From Selaginella moellendorffii (lineage: Eukaryota; Streptophyta; Lycopodiopsida; Selaginellales; Selaginellaceae), in the NCBI RefSeq assembly GCF_000143415.4, contig NW_003314339.1, positions 194,812 through 258,811 on the forward strand: 64,000 nt of DNA, read 5' to 3'. This document shows, piece by piece, positions 32,521-44,453 of this stretch. The position numbers were made by a program, and so were the translations under genes. Position 1 is the first letter of the stretch. Each line of letters opens with the position of its first letter. The notes beneath the pieces were generated by a model, which had not been told where the DNA came from, did not search any database, and saw only the letters and a program-made list of their open reading frames with translations.

Positions 32521-33107
32521 TTTTGTAAATCTTGTAATAAATCTTGTAAATCAATAAAGTAATATATTTCTATAAATCAAAGTTTTGTCTCTTTCGTTCC
32601 TTAGTACTTGGGTCAATTTTGGCAGGCTAACTTTAACACTTTAATGTATGGGTCCAATCCATAACCATGGGGATAACTATTATAGACTGATCACAAGTCC
32701 TTGCCTCTATCTCGATGACTCATTTTTGAAAAGGGGCGTGGTTGTGTAAACAACTTAATCTGCCAGTTTATAATAGTTGTCTAAATTTTCCCGACGGGGT
32801 TGATTTCTTGCTTAGGAGAAGTTGGGCCTCTGGCCTTCTCCCTATGTCCCTATGGGCAGGGATGTATCATTCCTTTGAGTGGTACTCGAAGCAACAAGAG
32901 TGTCTAACTCCATTAGTCATTTCCTTGTCGGCGATGGTTGGAGGGTGTTTGAGTTTTAACATCTTTGGACGTAAAGGAGAGGTCGTTCCATAATTCATTT
33001 AAGTCAGTGTGTTTCCTACATAGTGTACTTTCTGTTAACTTTCAAAGTTGTTTCCTTGATAGTTTGCTAGACTTGGTTATGCATCGACAAGGATATCAAT
33101 CTTCCCC
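32521..33107 (+). mobile_element. 3' untranslated region of element E
   Basis: Non-coding sequence between the chromodomain and the polypurine tract. It aligns with 38375-38840 of B1 read on the minus strand (shared stretches such as GTCATTTCCTTGTCGGC and TATGCATCGAC). This ties the coding element E to the non-coding element B1. Confidence 0.7.
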
Positions 33108-33120
33108 AAGGGGGGTAGAG
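33108..33120 (+). other. Polypurine tract of element E
   Basis: AAGGGGGGTAGAG immediately before the LTR start TGTCGTGAATG. It would prime plus-strand DNA synthesis. The same tract (AGGGGGGGAGAG on the minus strand, about 38364-38376) precedes the 3' LTR of B1. Confidence 0.8.
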
Positions 33121-33481
33121 TGTCGTGAATGTGACTTCAGGTATTGAAAGATACTTGTTAGCCAGTCCTTATGGACACTCTTTCCTTACTACTATAACAA
33201 CAGGAGGTCAATATAGTTGATTCCCTTCAGTAGCCCCTCTTATCCAAGTGTTAGTTTACTGGGCTTAGCATCAATACTTAGCCAGATGAACATAAGGTAG
33301 GAACTCCTATGTGTTTCTAGCTGAGCATTCTTGGCCTAGCTCTTAGTTCTCTTTTATTCTGTTTTGCACTGGCTTGGTGTATTAAGATTAGTCCCTCAAT
33401 ATCACCAAATGATAGCTTACCATATCTACTAAACACCCTCGCTATTATGCCCTTTGCGTTAGTCTCATCTCGGTCCCAAAT
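33121..33481 (+). repeat. Family B LTR, 5' third (3' LTR of element E)
   Basis: Starts TGTCGTGAATGTGACTTCAGG and is colinear with the complete B LTRs of B1 and with 56190-57322. It is cut at 33481, within GGTCCCAAAT, by an unrelated short LTR. Confidence 0.8.
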
Positions 33482-33679
33482 TGTAAGCAACCAAAGGGAA
33501 CGACTTGAGAGACAATCCATGGGGTTCAAATATAGAGGGAAAGGGCCCATGAACAAGAGTGCACCCCCTTTTCTAATCGGTTAAGGGTTTTGAGATATTT
33601 GGGGTTAAGTGTCTTTGGGTTTGAATAGTATTGGGTTGGGTGACCTCCCGGGAAGTCCAATTTCAGGCTTACTTGTTAA
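33482..33679 (+). repeat. Short LTR related to the nested element at 20438-20812
   Basis: Begins TGTAAGCAACCAAAGGG and runs through GGGTTGGGTGACCTCCCGGG to about 33679, matching the reverse of 20630-20812. A weak primer-site-like TTGGTATTG follows. No target duplication could be found. Confidence 0.6.
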
Positions 33680-34985
33680 TTGGTATTGTAAATAGGCCTT
33701 GTATAGTTTTCCATGTTGGCATGTCAATTTCACCTCTATTGATATTATTTAGTTGCTTTTAGTTTGTGGTGTTGAATTATATTAAGTCTTAGACATAGTG
33801 ATTTCTTCTTTGATGATATGTCATTTGTAGCTTACTATTGTTGAAAGTTTTCTCTTGAATACTAAGTAAGTATTTTTAACCTTTGTTAGTTTGGTTGCTA
33901 AAAAGGTATGAATGGTGGTTCACTCGTTTTCTTGTAGCATTGTTCTAGTATGATAGTATTGAAGTGATGCCTTAATATTGATATTGTTAGGTTGAAGTGA
34001 TATGAGATGTTTTCTTCATGAGCATAGTTGAATTAGAATTTCCATCTATAGTGATAGATGGTTAGGGATTGGTTAGAGCTCATTGGACATAAACATTTTT
34101 TTTTCACTAGTCTCAATGAAGATGGTGTTAATAGTTGACTGTACCTTTGTGCCATTGGCATTTATGCATTTTTTTAATTAACAACTATGTTGGCATTCAA
34201 ATAAATTGAGTGGCAAGTTAAGTTAATTGTGTTATAGATGAGATTATTTAGTAGGGTTGAGTTTTGTCTTTTCCTTGAAAAGTGATATGGTCATAGATTA
34301 TACTAACTTTACAAGAGGAAAAGTTAATGATTGCTTGGAGTTGTTATATACTTGTTAAAGTTTATCTGAAGTTTAATTAGTCATTGATAATTCTTCTTAT
34401 ACTTGTTATGAAATGAATTACATTTTGCTGTAGAAGATGGATTAATAGAGGATTATTTAATGATCACAAGTAGTAAGCGCTTCGAGATCGTGGCAAGATG
34501 GTCTCTTGGGTTTGAGATATTAGTAGGATGTTACTACACTTACTTGATCAACTTTAGTTCTTTAGTGTTGTTGACAGAAATCTATTCAAATCAGTTAATA
34601 TGATGATTGGCATGAATGAGTGTTTATTGGCCTTGCAACATTTATTTTATTCTGTTAATTGTTGCTACAATTGATTCTACTAGATTAGAGTGTTATTTCC
34701 CTCAGTGATACATTCACAAGCATTATGCTTGTATATCATCAATACTTTGTGTTCTTTAAATTATCTTTCATAAATTGTTGACATATTATCGGCAATCTTT
34801 AGTAGTTAAGTTTTTTCATTATGTTTACTTAATGGTATACTTACTATTAAATATTGTTGGATGGTTAATCTTATGTCTTCAACCTATGATGATCTTGATG
34901 ATTCCTATTCTATCCTAGTTTATTAGATGATAACTTGGTTTAGACTAAAGTATAGGAGATTGATGCTATTAGCTAAGAAAATTTT
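33680..34985 (+). mobile_element. B-type interior fragment with the empty site for solo LTR C1
   Basis: AT-rich sequence equivalent to the reverse complement of 41850-41353 followed by 40205-39000 of B1, without the solo LTR that interrupts B1 there. The uninterrupted site is at about 34235-34260 (ATTATTTAGTAGGGTTGAG). No coding sequence. Confidence 0.7.
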
Positions 34986-35670
34986 GCTTCGTAAGGAGTT
35001 CCCATCTTATTATGTTTTACACTGGCTAGTGACAAAAACCTCTGTGTATTGAGGTCTAGTCCCTCAATATTGCTAAATGATAGCTTACTGTGTCTGCCAA
35101 AACACCCTCACTATTATGCCCTATATGTTTATTCCATTGGGTTTTATTGACTATTTATGGAAAGTGTCCAAATCTGTTAGTGAGGCATATCTATGGAAGG
35201 TAGAGATTGTTTTGAACACAATTGTATTATTTTTGCGTCCAAATTCACAATTTAGCACAATTCCATATTTAGTAAGTTTTATGATTATCCCAAAGACTAA
35301 CTTTTAGGACTACAGTGAAAGCCCAAAGCGTGAATTCCTCTAGAGGGGACAACACTATAGAGGGTTCTAAATGTATATTAGGGATAGTGTATAGGTCAAG
35401 CATGGCCAACCAACCTAAAGCACGTTAGACCACTAGTATGCTAAAATAGTGTTAGACTTCATTTAATTCCATTTTGTGTGTTGGCCCTGACATTGGGATA
35501 TTGGATGCTTTAAGATTGTTCCAAAATCACTCCATGCTCCTTTTCCTTTGTTCTTTAGATTGTACGCTTATAAGCCATTTCGTGCTCTAGTTCCTTTGCT
35601 CCTTAGCTGTATGCTCGGGAGTTTGGCTCCATCCCTTTGTTTAAAGACCCAAGGCCCTAAAACTCAAGTT
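34986..35670 (+). repeat. Family B LTR, middle and 3' part, decayed
   Basis: Matches the B LTR from TAAGGAGTTCCCATC through the core (GTGAAAGCCCAAAG at about 35319) to AGACCCAAGGCCCTAAAAC. It repeats about 110 bases already present at 33370-33481, so this is a second LTR copy or a rearranged piece, not a simple continuation. Confidence 0.65.
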
Positions 35671-36473
35671 TTACTCCAATTTTAAAAGCTTAGTATTATT
35701 ATTTATTGTTACTAGCTCCCAATATAATTTACACACTTATTGCCTTCCTTAGATATGGTAATCTTGTCTCAAGCTCCCTCTCAAGAATAAAACCCTAATT
35801 CTACATTACCCATCACTACCATAGTAGGCCTTTATTCTACCATTGAAATTTGATAGGGCAAAAATTTGATTGAAGCATTGCCAACACGAGAGCTGCACAA
35901 TTTGACAAGTTAGCATGAATCACTAAGAATATAGACAAGTTTGCATCAGCCTTGAATCTAGTAAGTGTCTCTTCCAGAGTTTGGGACTCTTTATATATAT
36001 TAGCTCTATAATTACTACAATTATTCGAGTAGTAAGGTACCTATCAAATAAACTATTTTGATTTAATGAGCCATTCATAGTTTCACAATACAAAAAAGTT
36101 TACACTTACGCATGTATGGCTTAATTTTTTAGATAAGCATGACTACTAGCATGATTTGTAGCTACTATCTAAGGATGCAAGGCACATAGGTCTTAACACC
36201 CAAATATTGAGCAAAAGCAATGTACAACCAGTATCAACTAGGATGCTAGAGCTTGGAGGGTCAAATTTCAAGTGCTAAGGCTAATTAAATCCTTTAGTAG
36301 CTAAATGAAGTCTATATATGGTGAGAACACATGCACATACCCTTTGCCCACCCTAGCTGGATGTAAACTACAAATTATTTTTTTCTAATTTGCCAGTTTA
36401 CCTTGTCAATTTAACCACCTTTGCCTTGACCTTAGCTAAGTTCTTTTGCAAAAGTTTCTACATATTGTACAAA
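35671..36473. other. Unassigned AT-rich spacer
   Basis: I see no gene, and no match to the other repeats in the window. It is bounded by LTR sequence on both sides. Confidence 0.4.
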
Positions 36474-37219
36474 TGTAAGTGACTAAATTTTCCATTCTAC
36501 TTTAGTCATTTAACCACACTATCGACCACTTAGAGGAGTCTCACTCACAACCTCTATAAGTCCTATTTTGAACTTGGGGATTTGCTAGCCCCATGAATTA
36601 CATCTATACCACTTAGCCCTTTCACTTGGTCCAAGTACTATGTGACTGTATCCTTGGTCACTATACTAAAGGATTACTCCTCTTCTCTTCCATAGTTTGG
36701 GATTTTGGGATAACATTTGGAAACACCATGGCCCTATGCAAACCTTGTGGGTATTCTCCCCATCTTTTGCCCTTAGGTGCCCTAGCCATGGGGCTAGAGC
36801 AAGGTTCTAATGAGCCACATAAGGTATCCAAGTAGGTAGTGCCACCCACACTTGGATTGGGAGCATTGACCATTTGATCTCTTGAGGGAGCTAGAGTCAA
36901 CTCTTGAACACTTCACCAAGCTACCCTGTTTATCTATCTATATTCATTTTAACCTTGGACTCCTCAGAGGATATATCATCACCAAATACATAGGTATAAC
37001 CCTCATTGGCAACACTAGCCTTTTTCTAGTCAAATTGGCTCCACTGGAGTCCTTCCCCTACTATCCTTTTGGAGCTCACCAAACCCCCCAAGGTCTAGGA
37101 GACAATTGCTTTATGCTTTCACCCTCGGATTTAGACTCAAACTTGGATTTCGACTCAATCTTGGACTCGGTCTCACACTCGGTCTCGGACTCCATTTCAG
37201 ACTCGGTTTCGGTCTCGGC
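36474..37219 (-). repeat. Family A LTR, inverted copy A5, first piece
   Basis: Starts TGTAAGTGACTAAATTTTCC (reverse of the A LTR 3' end) and runs through the core into the beginning of the array, where element B1 is inserted at 37219/37220. The LTR resumes at 45602, is split again by the LINE at 46096, and ends at 54365-54448. Confidence 0.8.
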
Positions 37220-38363
37220 TGTAGCGCACGTGGTTTTGACCCTTTATCCTATGGTGATTTACCATAGGATAACACCACGAAGCGGAAACTAACCCTCTTT
37301 GTGCCACGTGACAGATGCCACGTGTCACATGCCACGTGTCCATGCCACGTGTCCATAGGAACCCGAGGTTCAGGGCCTTGGGCCACTGAACGAAGGAACG
37401 GTGCCAAACTCCCAAGCATGGAGCCAAGGAGTGATGGAACCGAACCACGGAGCAACTCCCAAGCATGAAGCCCAAGGAGCGAAAGGACAGGAGCCCGGAG
37501 CGACTTGGAACAGTCCTGGAGCAACCAGCATCCCAATGCCAGGACCAGCACGCAAAACGGAGCCAAACGGAGTCTGGCGCTATTTTGGCATACCGGTGGC
37601 CTAACGCGAGGACATGGGTACTCCACCAACTAGCATGGAATGGAACTTGGGCTTAGACCCAAGCCGGACGCAGAACAAGGACAGGCACGCAAGCGGGAGC
37701 TAGACTATGCCTCAGGTTGGTCGGCCATGCCCGACCTACCCACTATCCCTACTATACATTTGGAACCCCCCATAGCCCCCCCCCCTTGAGGAACACACGC
37801 TTTGGGCTTTCACCCCAAGCCTCCCTTAGTATCAGGAGTTAGTCTCTGGGACAAGCTCGAAACTTACTAAATATAGAATGTCCCTAGATTGCGAATTTGG
37901 ACACGGGACGAACACCATTGTGTTCAGGACAATCTCTACATTCCGTAGATATGCCAAATAAGCAAATCTGGACACTTTCCATAAATAGCATTTGGGACCG
38001 AAATGAGACTAACACAAAGGGCATGATAGCGAGGGTGTTTGGCAGACACGGTAAGCTATCATCTAGCAATATTGAGGGACCAATCTCAATATCACGGGGG
38101 TTCTTGATACTAGCAAGTGCACGCCAATGACAGGAGTTTCTCAAACCAGGCCGAGTATGCTCAGCAAGAAACACATAGGGTTCCTACCTTATGTTTATCC
38201 GATCTAAGTACACGGTCATTGACCAGTTTCTCAACTAGCTCAAGTGGGAAACTGATAACGGGTCCAGCAATACCGACCTCCTGCCATCGTGGCAGTAAGG
38301 TAAAAGTGTCCGTAAGGACTAGCCGACAGGTAACTTTCGATACCCGAAGTCACATTCGCGACA
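37220..38363 (-). repeat. B1 3' LTR
   Basis: 1144 bases, TG...CA. It contains the core CTTTGGGCTTTCACC (reverse of GGTGAAAGCCCAAAG) with a C-tract, and near its 3' terminus a perfect 12-bp hairpin at 37244-37272. No 12-bp GAGTCC array lies inside the B LTR, unlike A and C. Confidence 0.9.
37244..37272 (-). other. Perfect hairpin near the B LTR 3' end
   Basis: TTATCCTATGGT and ACCATAGGATAA form a 12-base-pair perfect stem with a five-base loop. It is repeated exactly at 44478-44506 and 57271-57299 and recognisable but decayed near 55100-55130. Conservation in copies that otherwise differ suggests a function in the element's RNA or DNA, such as RNA 3'-end formation or packaging. Confidence 0.75.
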
Positions 38364-40205
38364 CTCTCCCCCCCTAGGGAAGATCGACGTCCTCGTCGAT
38401 GCATACTCGAGTCTAGAATACCGCCAAGGAAACAACTCCAGAAAAAGTTCATGGTATTCACACTATGTGAGAAATGCACCAACTTAAATGAGTTAGGAGG
38501 CAACCTCTTTGTCTAACGCAGATGCGCTACCAGCTCAGACACCTTCCGGCCGTTGCCGACAAGGAAATGACCAACAGAGTTAGCCACCCTTGCTGCTCTG
38601 GGTGTCACCTAGCTTACAAAAGTGTGATATGCCTTGCCCGCAGAGACATAGAGAGAGAAGCCGGAGGCCCCAACCCTCCTAAGCAAAGAAACCAAACCCG
38701 TTGGTAAGGTTTAGATAGACTACTGTAAACAGGCAGTTAGAGTTGTTTACACGGTCACGCCCTTTTAACGGAATAAGGAACATCGACAGAGAGGCGGGTT
38801 ATGTGACCAGTCGACAGTAGCTACCCCATGACTAGAGATTTCAACATGCACACGAAGTGCCGAAGCCAGTCTGCCTATTATTGGCCCAAACTCAAAGATC
38901 AATAGATGGACAATATCAAAGTCATAGACAATGATATCTTAGAGACTTAATTATGAGTGAATATATCGTAGATTAGAACACAAAAGTATTCTAAGCAAGT
39001 TATCATCCGATAAACTAGTATTATAGTGCAGAAACCACCAAGATTGACATAGGATTCACCATCAAACAAAATTCAATAGCAAGTATATCACGAAGTAAAC
39101 TCAATGATGAAACTTAACTACCGAAGATAGTAGACAGTAAGCCAAACAACTTACCAAAGAAAACTCAAAGAACACAAAATATCATTTGACTAGCAAGCAA
39201 AATGCTTGCGAATGTATCACCTGAAGGAAATAACGTCCTGATCTATCAGAACTAACTCGAGCAATAATCAACAAAACAGAATGAATGCAGTAAGACCAAC
39301 AAACACTCGTTAATGCCAACTATCGCACTAGTCAATCTGAACAGATCCCAGCCAACAACACTAAGGAACTCAAGTTGCCTAAGCAAGTGTCAGCAACATC
39401 CTACTGATGTCTCAAACCCAAGAGACCAATCCAGAGCAAACCACAAAGAACATGTGGTATTGCGAAAAGCCAAAAACCATCAAAGAGAACAATGAACCAT
39501 CATGAAAGATCATCAATCATCCTATCAATAAAGAAATGCATAATCATCACCGAAGAATGAATCTACCATCCCGAAGAACAACAAATCATTCTATACCAAC
39601 AATAATCAAGCAAAACCCTTTGACAAGGATAATTAACTATCCTAGATGATAGTCAATCATCATCAATGATTGCCAAATGCAAAAGCCAACTTCAATATCG
39701 AAGCTAATGAGCCAAAATGCCTTCCCCAACAACTTCTAACAAATGGACCACAAGTATTAAAACTCAAGGAACCAAAAGCTCGAAGAAGCCTATAGCCAAG
39801 TCTTGCCTAACAATGATCACAAGTCTTGCATTGAACTAACTTCAATGCTAAAGAAGAAATTATGGTGTAACCCACAATATCCTCTTCAACACATCCATAA
39901 GCTAAACTTCATAATACCAAAACTAATGAAGAGCATGTCTGCATCAATCCAAAAGCTAAGCATAACGAAGCTATGCTCAACAAGTGATCACAAAACGATC
40001 CTCCATGAATCCATCTATAGCAAGACGTAACTCACTTCATAACAAGCACAAGAAGAATCACCAATGATTGATATATCCCAATGCAAACCCAACAAGGGAC
40101 CAACATCTTCAATATCAATCACTAACTCTTCATCTCGTAAAGTTAGCATAGTCCATGACTGAATCACTTTTCAAGGAAAAGCCGAAGCTCAACCCTCTAC
40201 TAAAT

Positions 40206-41352
40206 TGTAAGGAACCAACTCGCCGAGGTGTCGTAGGCTAAGGGAACCCCGAAAGCATGACCAAAATGACAAAGAGTTCATCGGATGGGACCAAGTCAAA
40301 GATCGAGTCCAAGACCGACTCTAGGACCGAGTTCGAGATAGGGTCCGGAATCGAGTCCAAGACCGACTCGGGGACCGAGTTCGAGTCCGAGTTCGAGACC
40401 GAGTTCGAGACGGAGTCCGAGATCCGAAATCGGGTCCGAGACCGAGTCCGAAGTCGAGTCCGAGGTCGGGCCCGAGATCGGGTCCGAGATCGAGTCCGCG
40501 ATCGAGTCCGAGACCGAATCCGAAGTCGGATCCGAAATCGGATCCGAGATCGAGCCAGAGACTAAGTCCAAATACTAATACGGGTCAAGGGGTGAAAGCC
40601 CAAAGTGTGCGTCCCCCAGGGGGGGGGGGCTGCAGGGGGTTCCAAAAGTATAGTAGGGATAGTGAGGTCCAGGAACCAGTTTTGAAGGGACTCTCCAGTT
40701 GGGCTTCCAAACCGACTTGAGGTTGGGACTGGGACTAAGGGGCCTTGGGTGGGAGTGAGCATGGACTTGGCTGGTGCCGGAGGGGCCATCCAAGGAAGTG
40801 CTCAAGAGCAGCTCCCACTCCCGAAAGGGAAACCGATTGCGGTGCTCCCGGCTCATGTGGAGTGGTGCCCCACTTGAGTACCACGCGGCTCATTGGTCCT
40901 CGCCCTGCCTAGGGGCTTGGGCCTTCCTTCGGGATGGAAGTGGGGGGCGAGAGGTACCCAGACCGGGCCGCTAGGCCACGGTGTTTCGCCCCGGCGTCCC
41001 GAAGCAAGTGTTGCACTCAAGACTTAGGATTTAGAGGGTCCCATGATCAAGTCTTGTGGTACCAAAGGATGTTAGGAACCTGGAAGCTTGGTGTGCTTGG
41101 CTGCTTGTGCTTGCGGGGAGTGTAGCCGAACCTTAAGTCCAGTCTAACCCGGGGAGGGGGATTGGGAGTGATTTGGGAATCCGTGGATGGTGGCTAACAC
41201 TCCGTTGCTCGTGCAGTAAGTAGCTGAGACCAAGTAGGAGCTGGTACCATAGGCGAGAACCTTGGCAAGGGAACTTAGCAAAAGCCAAGGCGGTGTTGGA
41301 CGGATAGGTGAGGTAAGCTGGCAAATTGGAAAGGAAAAATTTGTGGCTTACA
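40206..41352 (+). repeat. Solo LTR of family C (C1) in B1
   Basis: 1147 bases, TGTAAGGAACC...TTGTGGCTTACA, flanked by TAAAT on both sides (40201-40205 and 41353-41357). It holds a GAGTCC-type array at about 40290-40570, then the core GTGAAAGCCCAAAG, a 13-G run and CCAAAAGTATAGTAGGG. Its second half (GCTCCCGGCTCATGTGG, GTACCACGCGGCTCATTGG) is a diverged version of the A LTR. A lone LTR with a target duplication is the usual product of LTR-LTR recombination. Confidence 0.9.
40290..40570 (+). repeat. GAGTCC/GAGACC array in solo LTR C1
   Basis: Hexamer-based array (GAGTCCGAGATC, GAGACCGAGTTC, GAGTCCGAAGTC) without the 12-mer dominance seen in family A. It is open in all six frames. Confidence 0.8.
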
Positions 41353-44300
41353 TAAATAATCTCGTCTAGAACACAACTAACCCAAACTTGCCACTCAGTT
41401 CATTTGAACGTCAACACAGTTGCTAACTAACAAATGCATGAATGCTAATAACACAAAGCTATAGCCAAATCATCAACACTATCTTCATCGAGAGCAATGA
41501 AACTCAATATCAATCCTAAGGATAGACATCTCATCTCATTTGAATCTCAACATCAATAATATCAATGACAAGGCATCACTTCAATGCCATCAACACCATA
41601 ACAAAGCTAGAAGAAAGCAAAAGTGAATCACCACTCAAAACTTTCTAGCAACCAAGCTAACCAAAGTCGAAGATACTTAACTTAGTATCCGAGACCAATC
41701 CTTTAGCAAAACTCAGTTACAGATAACACTTCCTCAAGGAGTGAATCACCACGTCTAAGACTCAATGAAATCCAACACTATGAACTAAACGCAACCAAAT
41801 GATATCAACAGAGGTAGAGTCGACATGCCAACATGGAAAACCCATGTAAGTCTAACGACACGATCCTCCGCAACCCCATCCGGTAAAGCAAGCCCATCAC
41901 TGCTAAATCATCATCGAGTGAAGCAAGTGTCACAGTCTTTCGACAAAGTTTACAAGCAATCACTAGTTGCCAAGTAACCAACAATCACTCTTCAACTTGT
42001 CTTCACAAGACTCAAACACTAAACTCACGTCATCGAGTCATATACTTGTCCAACATGAACGTAATACCCCAGGTATGAGATAAAAGTTCATAGGCAAGCA
42101 CAAACCAAATGACCACTCAAATCCAACTCAACCACGATAAGCTCATCAATGCATTTAGCCACTAGCTCTGAGCATGCCTTGAAGAGGCTAGCTATGCATG
42201 ATCAACACTTAGCCGAAACTAAAGTGAAGACCATGAGATGAACTCATATCGGTACACAACCTCCTCATAGACAAAGCTATAGTATGGGTACTAACATCTC
42301 AAACTCAAACAACTAAGTTGGACATCACCATCCTCAGCCAAGGCGCAAGGCTACCAAGACCAAGTCAAGATCAGTGAGAGCTCACTACTCTCATAGAGTC
42401 TAATGAAATGCAAAGTGCAACCTGCCACCAAGCACAACGCTACAAAAGAAAGGCATAAGTGTCACCCTTCTTAGAAAAGTGCAACGGCCACTTTTCTACA
42501 TTAACTCCAGACTCTATCCAACTCAATTGCCTTAGCCCCAAAAGTTAGCATCCCTTTCGGGCCGCATCATACAAACTATCTACTAAGGTCTAAGCTAACC
42601 GAAGTCAACTCCAACCCCTTCACTAGTTTGTATTGGCTTATGAAAACGGAATGGTTTTCGAACAAAGTGATAACAGATCAGCCATTGAAAAAGTCTAAGA
42701 AAATTTGTGGAAAATTTCCATTCTAGAGAAAGAATGACTCTCAGTCCAGGAATACAAACTTTCAAGACTCAACCAACTTCCTCCTACTAACAACTTCACA
42801 TAGGTTCACCTCAACACAAATTCTCATGACCCATAGTATGCTTAAGCCTCAAACATTTTTCTGCCCATTCTGGAACATCTAAGGTTTGATCATGAAGACC
42901 ACATCTTTGGATATCCATATTGCACTAACACTCTTCTTCAACCACTTTCAAGATCCAATGTGAAGCTAAAACACTAACAAGAAAAATGACATGGAAAATC
43001 AAGCTCTAAGGAAAATTCCTTATCACTCGAAGTAACAATGCCACTTCCACTAACACAAGTGCTAGTGATGTCAATGCCCCAGCTACACATCTTCTCCATC
43101 CAACAATCTACTCCAAGTGTTAATGGATCAATTGATGAGTTATAGCAAATGATTGCTACAACCCTTTTCCAACACTTTATGGGCAAACTCAAGGAAACAA
43201 GGTACCAACTTAAGCTTAGCATAATGGACCACCATCGAGAATCCAGTCAAAGCTACTTCAATGTTACTACTTGTAAGTAGACTAGCATCACCATCAACCA
43301 CTTTGGGGTTGATCATCGTTTAACCAAGCAACTTCGTAAACACATTGCTCACTATCACATGGATATGATATAAGTATCACAATGAGTTGATCATCAATTG
43401 AGTAACACCACGAGCAATGCCAATGTCATTACTTCAAAGGTTTATGTGACTATCAAGTGCCAACTCAATTCGACAAAATGCAACATAAATGCCACACTCC
43501 ACCGATAGAGATTTACAACACTGAACACCACCAACTTTTGTTCACAACACGGACAAGCTCATGCCACTCGCTTTTCGACCAAACTCAAAACTTAACCCAA
43601 CACCAAGCTACTCAAGGAGCAATAGCAAGGTTCCCCGGAAAAGAATTGAGCATTGCAACCCAAGTCTTCCAATAGCAAGCCTAGACAAAATGGTATAGCG
43701 CTTCACTGCTATCCATCCCATAACTCACCATTTGTAAGACCATCATCTCCAACATGTATCAAGATAGGGACTCTTGATTGCATGATGTGAACACGAGCAA
43801 TGAGTCACCCCTCGTTGCAAATCATCTCTCCAAGAAGAGAAGATGATTTACGTGTTTGATCCTTTGTCCCCGACGACTCTCTTTTCGGTCTTATCTTTTG
43901 ACTTCACCTCAAGCTTGCTTTCGCACTGCCTTCAGTCCAATCCAAGAAAAGTTTATGAGAGAGTACGGCAATGATTACTTGAACCAATAGACTAATCCCT
44001 ACAGTCTTGACTGATCCACTTGTAACCATGCCTAGGAAGGATCCACTAGTGCCATGCTAAACAGCTACAGACCAGCCTATTTGCCACTCATAGCAAACTC
44101 AGGGAAGGTTTGCTCTTACCCACGGTACATGGAACAACTCATGGAACCACTGAGAGGCTAACATTAATCCTGCCAACTCAAAGTGTAACCTTAAGTTGCT
44201 AATGTGCCTCACTCACGAGCCCAAGCATAAACTCGTGTAACCAGAACAACTCAATCCCTTTTGTGAGCCCAAGCTCAAGCTTACAGAATATGGTACAAAA

Positions 44301-44453
44301 GGTAACCAAAATCATACCCAAGGAACGAATGTGAACCCTTTGCACCAAACGTGTACCCACTCGGATCATCGTCTTCATCTCTGCGTATGCAATGAGACTA
44401 GTTGCCCAATCTCATTGGATAGTACTCGCCGAGACTCACTCTCTGATACCAAA

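Larger units (their letters stand above)
38364..44440 (-). mobile_element. B1 interior, non-coding
   Basis: About six kilobases (less the nested solo LTR) of AT-rich sequence with only short, unrelated ORFs in all frames and no retroviral motifs. The end nearest the 3' LTR (38377-38840) matches the 3' tail of element E; the middle (39000-41850) matches 33700-34985. Confidence 0.8.

Noticed and set aside
37249-37629. 126-codon minus-strand ORF repeated at 44483-44863
   Set aside because: It is conserved only because both copies are the LTRs of one young element; nothing indicates translation.
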